Assembly (NCBI GenBank): GCA_047967505.1
Contig: CM106538.1
Origin: Dipteris shenzhenensis
Taxonomy: Eukaryota; Polypodiophyta; Polypodiopsida; Gleicheniales
Strand: one strand, 5' to 3'
DNA: 64,000 nucleotides
A program made the translations under genes and the position numbers. Of this stretch, positions 48,301-58,765 are shown piece by piece (positions within the stretch are counted from its first letter, which is position 1; the number at the start of each line of letters is the position of its first letter). The notes beneath the pieces were generated by a model. It searched no databases. It was not told where the DNA came from and saw nothing but the letters and a program-made list of their open reading frames with translations.

Positions 48301-49439
48301 CGAGCCCAAGATGTAAGTTGTGTGGCTCCCTCGCAAAGTCCGACCATTGATTGTCTATGTGCTTCCAAGTTGCACAATCTAGGGAATCCTCAATGTGTCA
48401 TTAGTGGACTGATGAGATGCATGCCATGTCATCAACTCCGCTATGGATTTGCATCGGAACATGTGCTGTATTCTTGCAATGATGGGAAAGTGTCTCAAGA
48501 CCTTTACCGGTATTTGCTCACCCTTCAAGTCATCTCTATATCGTTGTTTCCCACACTTCGGACAACTAGCCAAATCTCCATGCTCATGACGAAAGAGAAT
48601 ACAATCATTACGACAAGCATGGATGGTATCATAATCCATACCTCATCCATACCCATCGTTGTTAGCATCTTTTTCGCTTCATCTCTTGATGCGGGCATGG
48701 TATTTGGTGCAGGCAACATCTTCTGGAGCAACCTATCACAATTCAAACATACATAGGCTTCGAACAATGATGATTTGGTACACTAATCCATACATGATGA
48801 TTCTCAAAATAAACAATATCCAAATAATGAGTCAAATTAATGCAAGAGCTAACCTCATTAAGGCCGAGACACTTGTATTCGACCACCCATACTTTACTTG
48901 CAGATTCAAGATTGAGAGACAAGCATGTAGTTTAGACATCCTAGCACCCTCGTACAATTGTGTTGATTGCAACTCTCGCATTTTGACCTTAGACTATGAC
49001 ATCACGTGTACATGGGATATAGTGTCCCTAAAAATAGAATCCATCATGTCGACCATACCCTCGTCAACATCCGGGAGACTATAGTCTTACTCAAAGTGTG
49101 AAGGTATATGCATACCCTCATCAGCCTCCTCATCCTATTTTAAGATTTCGTGTAAATATAAGATCTTTTCTCAAGGTTTCGTACCATAATGGTATCTAAT
49201 ATTAACCACGAACTTAAATAGCTTTGACTTACTGATAATCCATCAACACGTGCAATACCAACGGTGGGTACTGGTCCAGGCTCCTCCCCATACATCCGCA
49301 AGTGGCGCATGATAATACGACGTTGATGTCGTACTTCTCGCTTGCAACGAGTGCAATGACAATATAACCTCTCCGTAAGCCACTTTGTGCTCCTGGGCGT
49401 TTGTGCATCATTGGATGAGCTTCCACTTGTCCCTTCTAT
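45301..49439 (-). pseudogene. CACTA transposase (tnp2-type), split by ~100-bp introns and mutations
   Basis: Exons inferred from frame and GT-AG sites on the minus strand: 49439-49233 (CHCTRCKREV with HLRMYG, zinc-binding), 49134-48854 (LYEGARMSKLHACLS; two stops), 48732-47983 (IHACRNDCILF, CPKCGKQRY, then DGVNPFGLRS and VNYNIPPWL of the Transposase_21 core), 47883-47426 (GYHACPVC, GHARYLPLDH, LLDPMHIFKNV), 46435-46240 (GLKSHDWHKVLQ), 46139-46060 (LPITIKGCLQEDV) and 45958-45301 (DUF4218: CLLEKHFPSSIMTTQVHLL, NRWMFFLEQFMK). Introns are 98, 121, 99, 100 and 101 bp. One-base frameshifts occur near 48640 and 48375; stops lie in exons 2 and 5. The join between 47426 and 46435 is unresolved. Confidence 0.82.
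46436..47425. other. Unresolved segment inside the CACTA gene
   Basis: AT-rich, without a frame matching the expected transposase sequence between the core and the later exons. It may be an intron, or a small insertion; GGATTTTTAAGAAACCCAC near 46650 loosely mirrors GATGTTTCTTAACGG near 47210. Confidence 0.35.
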
Positions 49440-49545
49440 CTACACTTATAAAATCACAACATAAGTTGCAAGGAAATATATTAACAGTTATAAAATAGCA
49501 TCTATGAGCTTCTTTTTTAACTTAAAACATAAAGTGTCCTGAAGC

Positions 49546-49671
49546 GTCGCTGTATAGCGACGTTTTGGCCTGTTCCGTCGCTATATAGCGATGATTTGCT
49601 CTGTTCTATCGCTATATAGCGACTGACCAGCGTTGTTATATAGCGACTGACTAGCGTCGCTATATAGCGAC
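49546..49671. promoter_or_regulatory. Internal cluster of GTCGCTATATAGCGAC palindromes
   Basis: Five copies: 49546-49561, 49577-49592, 49608-49623, 49632-49647 and 49656-49671, each with zero to three changes. The preceding bases (GTGTCCTGAAGCGTCG) resemble those before the left-end cluster (GCGTCCTGTAAAGCGTCG). The cluster lies about 105 bp upstream of the first recognised transposase exon, where a promoter would be expected. Confidence 0.75.
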
Positions 49672-50271
49672 ACTGTGGGTTAAAACTCGAACCTCGACAC
49701 GATGCACGATGCTTTCTTTAGCATTCTCTAATCTCTATTGTAAGCAAAGCAATCTCTCCTCCCACCTATTTCCGACAACCTCCCACTCTATTCTCCACTC
49801 CTCACCACTACTCACCCCTCTCCTAACACTTGTGCTTCCTCTCAACCCTTCTCTCTCTTTGGTTTCTTGAAAGGAAGTTTTTCAAGAAGGTGAGTCTCTT
49901 TGAACAATGTAGGTTCACTTTTTGTGAGATTTTGTTTTGTGAGTGTTGAAGCATGTTTGCTAAAGCTGTGTACTAGTTTTCATGCTTGATTTCAAAGGAT
50001 TGAAGACAAAAAAATGAGATTTCAAGAAAGAAAGAAGACTCATCTCTTCTAGTCTTTTTTGTATTTCTCTTCCTTCTCTTTCTCCTTGTCTAATCCAATC
50101 TCTTTGAGAAGTTGCTTTTGTAATCTCCTCCTTCCTCTAACTAGTTATTTGAAAAATGGTATGTTTCCTCTCTTTTGTAGGGTCAGTCCACAAAACACTA
50201 AGCGGGATGTACTATTCTAGATAAGTGCTTTCTCTTTTTTCCATTTGTTATTTTTGTTATTTGCATTGGCC
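49672..50271. other. Pyrimidine-rich leader-like region of the CACTA element
   Basis: T/C-rich sequence, no gene. A plus-strand TTCAAGAAGGTGAGT resembles a splice donor, but no matching exon is visible. Confidence 0.4.
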
Positions 50272-50307
50272 TGCAGCTAGCGCCTTAAGCGCTAAGCGCT
50301 AGCTGCA
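50272..50307. repeat. Palindrome with 12-bp arms (TGCAGCTAGCGC)
   Basis: TGCAGCTAGCGC (50272-50283) and its exact complement GCGCTAGCTGCA (50296-50307) flank a 12-base loop that is itself partly palindromic. Confidence 0.85.
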
Positions 50308-52110
50308 ATGATGGGCGTAGGAACCCTCTCTTTCCCTCTCTTCCCCTCTCTTCCCTCTTCTTTCCCTCTTCTCTCCTCTTCTTTCCCTCCTTTCCTTCTC
50401 CTTCTCCTTCAATCTTTCAATCTCTTTCTCCCTCTTTTTCCCTCTTTCCTTTCCCTCTTCTTCTCTCTTTCCCCCTTCTCTTATGCTCATGCATAAGCAT
50501 GAGCATATGTCTCTTTTTCCCTCTTTCCTTTGCCTCTTCTTCTCTTTCTTTCCCTCTTTCCCCTTTTCCAATCTCTCTTTTCTTTCCCTCTTCTTCTCTC
50601 TTCTCCTCTTTTCCTCCCTCTTTTCCCTCTTTCATGCTCATGCTCTTATGCTCATGCATAAACATAAGCATGAGCATATTGCTCCTTCTCTTATGCTTAT
50701 GCTTATGCTTATGCATAAGCATAAGAGAAGGAGACATATGCTCATGCATATGCTTATGCATGAGCATAAGAGAAGGAGACATATGCTCATGCATGAGCAT
50801 ATGTCTCTTTTTCCCTCTTTTCTTTCCCTCTTCTTCTCTCTTTCTTTCCCTCTTTCCCCTTTTCCAATCTCTCTTTCCTTTCCCTCTTCTTCTCTCTTCT
50901 CCCTCTTTTCCCTCTTTCATGCTCATGCTCTTATGCTCATGCATAAGCATAAGCATGAAAGCATGTCTCCTTCTCTTATGCTTATGCTTATGCTTATGAT
51001 ACTTATAAGCATAAGCATAAGCATAAGAGAAGGAGACATATGCTCATGCTTATGCTTATGCATGAGCATAAGAGAAGAAGACATATGCTCATGCATAAGC
51101 ATGATCATATGTCTCTTTTTCCCTCTTTCCTTTCCCTCTTCTTCTCTCTGGGCCCCCCTCTTTCCCTTCTTTCAATCTCTCTTTCCTTTCCCTCTTCTTC
51201 TCTCTTCTCCTCTTTTTCCCTCTCTTTTCCCTCTTTCATGCTCATGCTCCTATGCTCATGCATAAGCATAAGCATGAGCATATGTCTCCTTCTCTTGTGC
51301 TTATGCTTATGCATAAGAGGAGACATATGCTCATGCATAAGCATAAGCACAAGAGAAGGAGGCATATGCTCATGCTTATGCTTATGCTTATGCATGAGAG
51401 AAGAAGACATATGCTCATGCATAAGCATGAGCATATGTCTCTTTTTCCCTCTTTCATTTCCCTCTTCTTCTCTCTTTCCCCCCCTCTTTCCCTTCTTCTA
51501 GTCTCTCTTTCCTTTCCCTCTTCTTCTATCTTCTCCTCTTTTCCCTCTTTCATGCTCATGCTCTTATGGTCATGCATAAGCATAAGCATGAGCATATGTC
51601 TCATTCTCTTATGCTTATTATGTCTCTTTTTCCCTCTTTCCTTTCCCTCTTCTTCTCTCTTTCCCCCCCTCTTTCCCTTCTTCTGGTCTCTCTTTCCTTT
51701 CCCTCTTCTTCTATCTTCTCCTCTTTTCCCTCTTTCATGCTCATGCTCTTATGGTCATGCATAAGCATAAGCATGAGCATATGTCTCCTTTTCTTATGCA
51801 TAAGCATAAGAGAAGGAATCTCTCTTCCAATCTCTCTTTCTTTCCCTCTTTCTTTCCCTCTTTTCTTTCCCTCTTTCATCCCTCTTTCCCCTCTTTCCTC
51901 TCTTGAGCATATGTCTCTCTCTTTTCCCCCCTCTTTCCCCTCTTTCATGCTCATGCTCTTATGCTCATGCATAAGCATAAGCATAAGCATGTGTCTCTTT
52001 CTCTTATGCTCATGCATAAGCATAAGCATAAGCATGAGCATATGTCTCCCTCTTTCAATCTCTTTTTCACTTTCCCTCCCTCTTTTCCCTCTTTTCCTTC
52101 TATCATGAGC
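50308..52110. repeat. Alternating polypyrimidine and palindromic ATGCTT/ATGCTC blocks
   Basis: Units of about 300 bp start with GTCTCTTTTTCCCTCTTT at about 50508, 50806, 51109 and 51436 (and 51616). Each has a C/T-only tract of up to ~115 bp, then runs of ATGCTC, ATGCTT, GCATAA and GCATGA that fold on themselves. Examples are the perfect 32-bp palindrome 50776-50807 (half-site GAGACATATGCTCATG) and the 20-bp arms TCCTTCTCTTATGCTTATGC around 50715. Frames up to 260 codons exist on both strands but consist of low-complexity residues and are not credible genes. Confidence 0.92.
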
Positions 52111-52118
52111 ACACCAAT

Positions 52119-52199
52119 GTCGCTATATAGCGATGTTTACCAGTGTCGCTATATAGCGACAATTATCAGTGTCGCTATATAGCGACGGTTTATAGCGAC
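52119..52199. promoter_or_regulatory. Right subterminal repeats, GTCGCTATATAGCGAC palindromes
   Basis: Copies at 52119-52134 (last base changed), 52145-52160 and 52171-52186 (both perfect), plus a half site, spaced 26 bp. They lie 90-170 bp inside the right terminus. Confidence 0.82.
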
Positions 52200-52292
52200 C
52201 ATTCTTTTCCGATGCTTTTAACGACTTTAATAACGACATTTGCAAAAGCATTGGTATTTTCGTCAGAAAAGAGCCTATGCCTTGTAGTGGAA

Positions 52293-52766
52293 ATCACCAC
52301 CAAGGTCTAGTTTATTTCTCACGTCATCCCACACACTCCTCCACGGCTGAATACAAGGAGGTGAACCAGAAATAGCGTCGACTACAGGTTTTTTGCAAAA
52401 GATACGATGTAAGTGTACACAACCTTAGTCCTTATCAGGGTTAACAAAGCATCCAGAACAGGAATAGTCTCAGCCTAGTCAGTTGAACATAATTTTTTGG
52501 AGACGGAAAATCGTTTCTTCTCGAGGGAGCTGCTCTCTCTACTGTCTCTGCTGATAGTAGGCAAATGTGCGCTAAATGTTGAAGAAGATTCTGCGCACCA
52601 ACGAGTATCTCAGCTCCATGTTCGCAGCGCCAGCTCGTGCGCTTCCATTTTCGATGGTTGGAGTCTGGACCCGGCAAAATCCCACTCACCAATTGCGGCA
52701 AACAGTGTGTCCATCCCGACCCGGTGCAGAAGGAGACAGAGAGTTTGAATTTCTATCAATCGGTTG
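52293..52766. other. Probable 3' region of the host gene
   Basis: No convincing separate gene. Overlapping short frames on both strands; the CACTA element ends 478 bp from the last plausible coding base. Confidence 0.4.
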
Positions 52767-53653
52767 TCAACCAGACGTCAGTTGTACGACCTCATAGATC
52801 GCAAACTTTGATTTGGCGCCTAAGCTCCTCCAGTAGGATTCTGCAGGCGAACCCCCTGGTCTACTGAAGAATGCGTAGGCTGCCTGTTCATTCTGCCAGA
52901 TTCCCAATCCTATCATTCTCGCACCGTCGGACGATTGATAGAAATTACAAGCCCTCAACGTGCTCGAAGTACGCCTTTAAGATGGCCAAGCACGAATACG
53001 AAAGCATTTCCTTATATTCCGGTTCGCCGACGATTCCCCGTAGGTGCACTACATCTCCTTGTGTTAGCTGTACTGGAAGTAAATTCTTCGCAGCTTTACT
53101 CTCCCAGCAAGATAACTTGTACCAGCCAACGTCTACAGTTTGTCCTATTGGCAAAATCGCCTTTTCAAAAGCATCAAGCTGCAAATAAACCAGCTTCAGC
53201 GTTAGTTTGGCAGATTGCCAACTTTTACATACAAACTACCACAGCCCTTACATAAAAGCTACGCAGAGTCCATGGGGTGTGAGGGGCTATGTCGAATATT
53301 AAGTTGCTCACGTTTGGATGCGTGTCTGCAGCGGTTGCTTGTTCCCAAATCGAGTACAAAGCCACCTGTGCAGCGCAAGAGAGGCACAGTGAGCGAAAGC
53401 TATAAACGAGGGGCACGAATCAAAGAGGAGGTATGGAAGATAGACGGAATATTGAGGAGGCGGCGGAATGAGCACTCACCCAAGAGGAAGTGGAGTTGCT
53501 GAGGCTTTTGAGGATGGCGGATCGGACGAAATGGGTGCGATGGAAGGAGAGGGAGATGGAGGAGAGGCGAGAGAGGAGTTGGAGAGTGGTGAAGGGAGCG
53601 CGCGATTTGAAGATGGCGACGGAGATCCAAGAGCAAGGGTGGGTAAGGGCCAT
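52767..53653 (-). CDS. Host nuclear gene with organelle-type presequence; three exons, possible frameshift
   Basis: Start ATG at 53653 (minus) in a good context (CTCCATGGCC). Exon 1 (53653-53480, 58 codons) has no Asp or Glu and is rich in Ser, Arg and Leu: a plausible mitochondrial or plastid presequence. Introns are 53479-53366 (TTGG|GTGAGT to GCACAG) and 53251-53179 (TTAT|GTAAGG to TTTGCAG), both phase 0. Exon 2 is 53365-53252, exon 3 starts at 53178. Exon 3 stops with TAA at 52945-52947 (173 residues), but a one-base shift in GAGGGC near 52955 would continue ACNFYQSSDG and LGIWQNEQAAYAFF to 52767 (~235 residues). The repeated 'W-S/T, alpha-beta' look suggests a dimeric alpha/beta barrel (ABM-like) protein; this is a guess. 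Function unknown. Confidence 0.6.
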
Positions 53654-54310
53654 GGAGAAAGAAGAAGAACTACAGCCTATACACAGAAAGCAAAGCCAGC
53701 TTATAGGAGAAACACGAGGCCACGTGGCTTCCCCGAAGCTTCGCGTTTATCATCATTTTGACCGACGCTGATGCATTGCCCGCCCTGGTTAGCTCCGTAC
53801 GCCCACGTGGTCCCCCTTCATTGGCCTGTCTACTTTCTATTTTGTAACGCCTTTTTACCGACTTCTCCAGCAATTTAGAGTCTACTTGATCAAGGAAAGG
53901 TACATAAATGTTACGAGGCAGCTATAGACATACATTTTGATCATACTAAAGATAGGTAGCACTAAAATTAATATCTTGTGGTATTAAAGGAGTAAGATGA
54001 CTCCCCAAATTGCATAGAATATGTGTGACATCATGTAATATAAATATAATTCACTTTACTCACAATCAAACCTATTTGAAAGAGTTTAATATACCTTCAA
54101 AGCTACAAAAGTGAAAGTGAATGGTTTAAACGTGAGTATGTGATCTCTCTCTAATACTAAGGGCCTTTAAGGTCTAGGAACAAAGATAATATGACCTTTG
54201 TACTTGAGGACAGTGAATCGTTTCTCTCCTCTTTCTCATACTCATGGCAGTATGTTTCGGGGGGGAAACACAAAGAGTTGATATGCTTGGGGAACTATGA
54301 ACCTATACGT
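53654..54310. other. Upstream region of the host gene, promoter candidate
   Basis: On the minus strand CCTATAAGC lies about 50 bp before the ATG and could be TATA-like. The rest is AT-rich up to the retrotransposon target duplication at 54311. Plus-strand frames overlapping exon 1 (53468-53771) are shadows. Confidence 0.35.
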
Positions 54311-54315
54311 CCATG

Positions 54316-54658
54316 TGTTACGTCAACTATAATACCGTGTGACCACGGTATAAGGCGGGAAGCCAGAGGGCTTGACAGCACTTGCATTAATAGGGCCTAA
54401 AGGGCTTAGATCTAGGGTCACTAGCCATTTATGAGGTGGTGCATAAGGAGTCCTAGAGAGGGCTATAAAGAGAGGAGTCCCTTGTGGGACATGTGGCACC
54501 AAAGTTGGAGGCCAAGTGGCAAGTGCTGGGCTAGGAGGGAGGATTCTAGAGGGAGCCAAAAAAAGAAAGGAGGTTTAGGGGGCTCCAAGAGAAGGGAATC
54601 CGTGGTCCGGTGGATGATTATGACAGCAGAAGCCCTCGAGGTTTGAGGACCCGCAACA
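54316..54658 (+). repeat. 5' LTR, 343 bp
   Basis: Begins TGTTACGTCAACTATAATAC and ends ACCCGCAACA. It has a TATA box, TATAAAG (54464-54470). Aligned with the 3' LTR it shows about 15 substitutions, many of them C/T or G/A, and length differences near 54420, 54483 and 54530. Confidence 0.95.
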
Positions 54659-54659
54659 T

Positions 54660-54671
54660 TGGTATCAGAGC
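54660..54671 (+). promoter_or_regulatory. Primer binding site (initiator tRNA-Met type)
   Basis: TGGTATCAGAGC, one base after the 5' LTR, is the standard plant tRNA-iMet complement used by many gypsy elements. Confidence 0.92.
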
Positions 54672-55585
54672 TTGTGTAACTGAGTTAGTCTTGGCCATCA
54701 CGGAGAGGAGCCATCATCTTTATTGCTGTGAGCTTCATTGTGAAGGAGCCATCACGGGAGTATCATGTACTGTTGTACGTGCCGCCGTACGTGCCGCCGC
54801 CACACAACGCTTGAACAAAAGCAAAGTAGGAAACGGAGAATAGCGAGCTCAACAAATTTTTGGAAGGCTGAAGCAGAATTGAAGAGTCGACTAGTCACTG
54901 TCGTGCGACCTACAGCAACAGTTCAGTAGCGTAGCCCAGGACAATGGGCTTTGGAGGCCAATAGTACTAAATGACAGTACTACTATCACACAGGTGCATA
55001 GTAGGGTTGCGAGACTCAGAAGCACTGCAAGCTTGCGAAGGCTGCGAGTCTGATTTTGTCTGAAGCTTTTCAATTTCCAAGGCTACGTGTAGCCATCATC
55101 ATTACTGTGGGGCCGAGAGTAGAGAGAGTATCATTGGTGCAGCCTTTGTCGACCTACACCTTGCATAAACACACGGAGATTCATTGAAAGCCACATCATC
55201 TAAGGTCTTTTGACCTTTAGAAAAAGCCACATCATCTTTTTTTTTTTTTTTTTAAACCCCTCTCTAAAGTCTAAAACCCCCCTCTCTTTTCAAAGTCTTT
55301 TCACCCCATTCTTCTTTCCAATCTCCTTAGCCTCGCCAAACTCAAAGAAGAAGATCGAAGAATAGGTCGAAAAGTTCGAAGCAAAGAGTATAAAGAAGAG
55401 CGGGATCGGGACGAGAGATCAAGAATTAAAAGCGTGAGAGGACGCGTCAGCTTCAAAGACAAATTCAAGACCATCGAACAAATACCAGGGAAGTGGGCAT
55501 CATATTTTTCTCTCTGATATAAAGCGCTTTGCTTTACATTTTTTGGAAAATATACATTTTTAAAATAACTCCAAAAAGGGATGGT
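54672..55585 (+). other. Untranslated leader of the retrotransposon
   Basis: No gene. Contains a T-run at about 55236-55252 and short repeats of GCCACATCATCT. Confidence 0.5.
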
Positions 55586-56647
55586 ATGAATAGGGAGGCT
55601 GAGGAAAGGGCTAGAAAGGGAAAAGCAATAGTTAGAGAGGAAATACATGAGGAGGTACAAACTGAAACTCAAGAGGATAATGTAGAAATGGAGGATATTG
55701 ATTATGGTGATTATGGAATTCCATATGCGAATTTCACTAAACTTGAAACTCGAACGCAAAATATAGAAACACAGTTAGGGGTTATCAGTGAAACATTAAA
55801 AACCCTAGCTGAAGCTATAACTAAGATAGCTGATTCTCAATCGGTATCTATTACTGAAAAATCATCGATTCCTCCTAATCAAGTTGAGAGGTCTACCTCT
55901 CGACTTAGAGGAACCTCAAACATCCTTAAGGACTTAAAACCACCAATTTTTAATGGGGAAGAAAAGGAGCGTAATAAAGATGCGATTAATACGTTCTTGC
56001 AAAAATGGCAAGACTTTCATCGACTCAAGAATACACCTCCTGAAAATCAAGTCATGGAAGCAAGTCTTTCCCTTGGAAATAAAGCCTATAAATGGTGGAT
56101 GAGCCTCAAGGAGAGTGATAAAATTCCTAGATATTGGACTGAGTTTGAACAAGCCTTCCTAAAAGAGTTTTTACCCGAAAATGAATTAGAAAGAGCGTGG
56201 GAGGCTTGGGACAATTGCACTATGGGTAAAAACACTCTAGTCTAGTACATAGCGAATTATAGGGAGGCAGTCCTTAAGCTGAAGGGAATTAATGAATTCC
56301 AAAAGATAAGGGGTTTCGTGAGAGGTCTCAAAGACACTTATAAGGTTGAGGTGAAAAGAAATTCTCCAAAAACCTTTGAGGAAGCCATTAAGTATGCCCA
56401 AGTATATGATGATACGATGGGGAAATTCAGAATTGGAACTTCGGAGCAAACAGGTTTTGTTCCAAAGTTCAATAAATTTTCCAATTTGAAAAGGAAGGGG
56501 CACTTTAAGAAGGAGGTTCCTCAGGCACCACCTAAGAAACCTCAAACACAAAATTATCCTCTCTTGAAGAAAGAGGATTATGAAAGGGCCAGGCAATAAA
56601 GTCTTTGCTTCAAATGTTTGGGCAAAGACCATGCTGCTTGGAACTGT
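55586..56647 (+). pseudogene. gag region with CCHC zinc knuckle
   Basis: The likely start is the ATG at 55586 (MNREAEERARKGK). The retrotransposon gag region includes FLQKWQDFHRLKNT and YKWWMSLKESDKIPRYW. In-frame stops: TAG at 56243-56245 and TAA at 56597-56599, the latter just before the zinc knuckle CFKCLGKDHAAWNC (56606-56647, C-x2-C-x4-H-x4-C). Gag would package the element RNA. Both stops are one C-to-T change from glutamine codons. Confidence 0.85.
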
Positions 56648-57256
56648 CCTAAAAATAAACCAGCGGGAGCTAAAGCACCAAATAGACCTCCACAAAAACA
56701 AGTGCATGCGGTGCAAGTGTTACCACTCAATGGTACTGAAAAGTACACTGAGGTAGAGGTTTATCATGAGGATAGCACCCATATGTGATGTCTATCATCG
56801 GCAATGTGGCAACCCACCTTTGGTCCTCATGATTTGATGAGGATGCATGGAAAAAGTAAGGGGCAAAGAGTAAGAGTGATGGTCAATGATAGTGCAACAC
56901 ATAATTTCTTAAACTACTCATTAGTTAAGAAATTAAAATTGTCTGAGAGTCCCAGTGCCCATAAATATGTGGTCTCTTTGGCGAAGGGCAATGATAAAAA
57001 AGTTTGGGACACCATGATATATGGTGTAGAGATGGATATTCAAGGCTATCAGGATGCCTTGGATTTCCAAATCATGCCTCTCGACCGAACAGATGTAATG
57101 CTTAGTCGAGAATGGTTGTATAGTCTTGGGCATAGCTTACATAGGAGTTATCTTAATAACTCCATTATGTTTGAAAAAGAGGGTAGAGTCTTTCAAATTC
57201 AAGGAGAACATGACGTGCCTAACTCTCCTCTTATTTATTCGATGGAATTGGAATGA
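56648..57256 (+). pseudogene. Aspartic protease region, active site damaged
   Basis: An in-frame TGA at 56786-56788 precedes 56804-57256. The active-site segment reads VNDSATHNFL where the family has DSGATHNF; the glycine is missing, so the protease should be inactive. The flap-side region (LDFQIMPLDRTDVMLSREWL) is well preserved. The frame ends with TGA at 57254-57256. Confidence 0.82.
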
Positions 57257-57316
57257 CTACTATACCAAGAAGAATGCGAGGTATATCTTTGTGAACTTAC
57301 TTTTATTGGTGATTTT

Positions 57317-58765
57317 ATGTCTTCTACATCGGAAAGAAGTAATGTTGTTTTTTGTAATATTAAAAAGTATAAATCTTCTTTAAAATATTTAATGTTTGAA
57401 TTTAAAGATGTTTTTTCGTTTGATTTACCTGATGGTTTACCTCCTGAGAGAGAAGTAGATGATAAAATAGATTTAATTCCTGGATCTACCCCTGTTTGTA
57501 AACCCCCATATAGGCTTAGTCAAACGGAGGAACATGAGGTCGAAAGACAATTAACGGAATATCCTTAAAAGGGCTAAATCCAAACAAGTAGTTCACCTTG
57601 GTCTGCACCAGTTTTACTGGTAAAGAAAAAAGATGGTACTTTGCGTTTATGCATAGATTACCGAGCATTAAATAAAATCACCATAAAAAATAAGTATCCT
57701 ATGCCTCGCATTGATGAGCTCTTTGATCAATTGCAAGGGGCAAAATACTTTACTAAAATTGATTTAAGATCGGGATATCATCAAGTACGAATTAGGGAAG
57801 AAGATGTCCCTATGACATCATTTCGTACTAGGTATGGGCATTATCAATTTAAAGTAATGCCATTTGGATTAACAAATGCTCCAGCAACTTTCATGACACT
57901 TATGAATAGTGTCTTAAGGCCATATCTAGGGAAATTTGTTGTAGTATTTCTAGACAATATCCTTATTTATAGTAAAACAAAAAAAAAACATTTGGAACAT
58001 TTGCAAAAAGTGTTCCAACTGCTTAGAGATAATTCACTCTTTGCAAAAGAATCCAAATGTGAATTCTTTGCAAAAGAAGTGAAATACTTGGGACATAATA
58101 TATCCCAAGAAGGGGTTCGTATGGACCCTAACAAAGTAAGGGCCATATTGGAATGGCCACATCCTACAAATCTAGAAGAATTATAGATATTCTTAGGTTT
58201 GTCAGGATTCTATAGGAGATTCATCCAAGATCATGCTAAGATTGCTGTTCCGATGATGGACCAGCTTAAGGGGAAGGGAAGCACCTTCATATGGGATGAA
58301 CCTCAAAAGAGAAGTTTTGAAAAATTAAAGGTAGCTATAGCGACAGCTCCTGTCTTAAAAGTAGTGGATCCCAATGAACCATTCGTGGTTGAGACAGATG
58401 CGAGTGATTTTGTTGTTGGGGCAATACTTATATAAAAAGGTCGACCAGTGGCTTTTGAAAGCAAAAAGCTAGATCATGCCCAATGGAATTACTCGGCATA
58501 TGAGAAGGAACTATATGCTATAGTCTATGCTTTGAAGAAGTGGAGGCACTATTTATATGGTACAAAATTTGAGATCATCTTTGATCAAAAAAGCATTAAA
58601 TGGATTTGTAATCAGCCAGAGCTTAAAGGTAGAAAAGCTAGATGGGTTGAATTAATGCAAGAGTTTGATATACAATTGACATATAGGAAAGGGAAGTTTA
58701 ATGTGGTAGCAGACTCTCTTAGTCGAATGCCAATTGTTAATGAATTGAGTTTTACTCAATTTTAG
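57317..58765 (+). pseudogene. Reverse transcriptase and RNase H, catalytic Asp lost
   Basis: RT motifs in order: [56 protein letters not shown], then FLDN (57947-57958) where the catalytic box should be F/Y-x-D-D. GAT to AAT would be a single G-to-A change. RNase H motifs follow: VETDASDFVVGAIL, SAYEKELYAIVYALKKW, and DSLSR. Stops lie at about 57567, 57578, 58184-58186 and 58433-58435; the protein ends TAG at 58763-58765. Together these replicate element RNA into DNA in working relatives. Confidence 0.92.

Larger units (their letters stand above)
44091..52289 (-). mobile_element. CACTA (En/Spm) DNA transposon, 8.2 kb, complete ends
   Basis: The left end reads CACTACTATACACAG and the right end, read inward, CACTACAAGGCATAG; about 16 of the first 23 bases agree. 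The trinucleotide GAA occurs immediately outside both ends (44088-44090 and 52290-52292), matching the 3-bp target duplication of CACTA elements. Inside, the minus strand carries transposase domains in the usual order: zinc-binding exon, tnp2 core, DUF4218, DUF4216. Subterminal clusters of the palindrome GTCGCTATATAGCGAC sit at both ends. The gene is broken, so the element is non-autonomous today. The 5' side is expanded by a low-complexity array. Confidence 0.9.

Noticed and set aside
50299-52182. Long overlapping ORFs up to 260 codons on both strands
   Set aside because: They are low-complexity translations (runs of S/F/P or K/E/R, repeats of MLMHKHKHE) from polypyrimidine and ATGCTT repeats, open in several frames at once.
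53468-53771. Plus-strand ORFs of 93-97 codons (charged, Glu/Arg/Gly-rich)
   Set aside because: They are antisense to exon 1 and the 5' region of the minus-strand host gene, which has good splice sites and start context.
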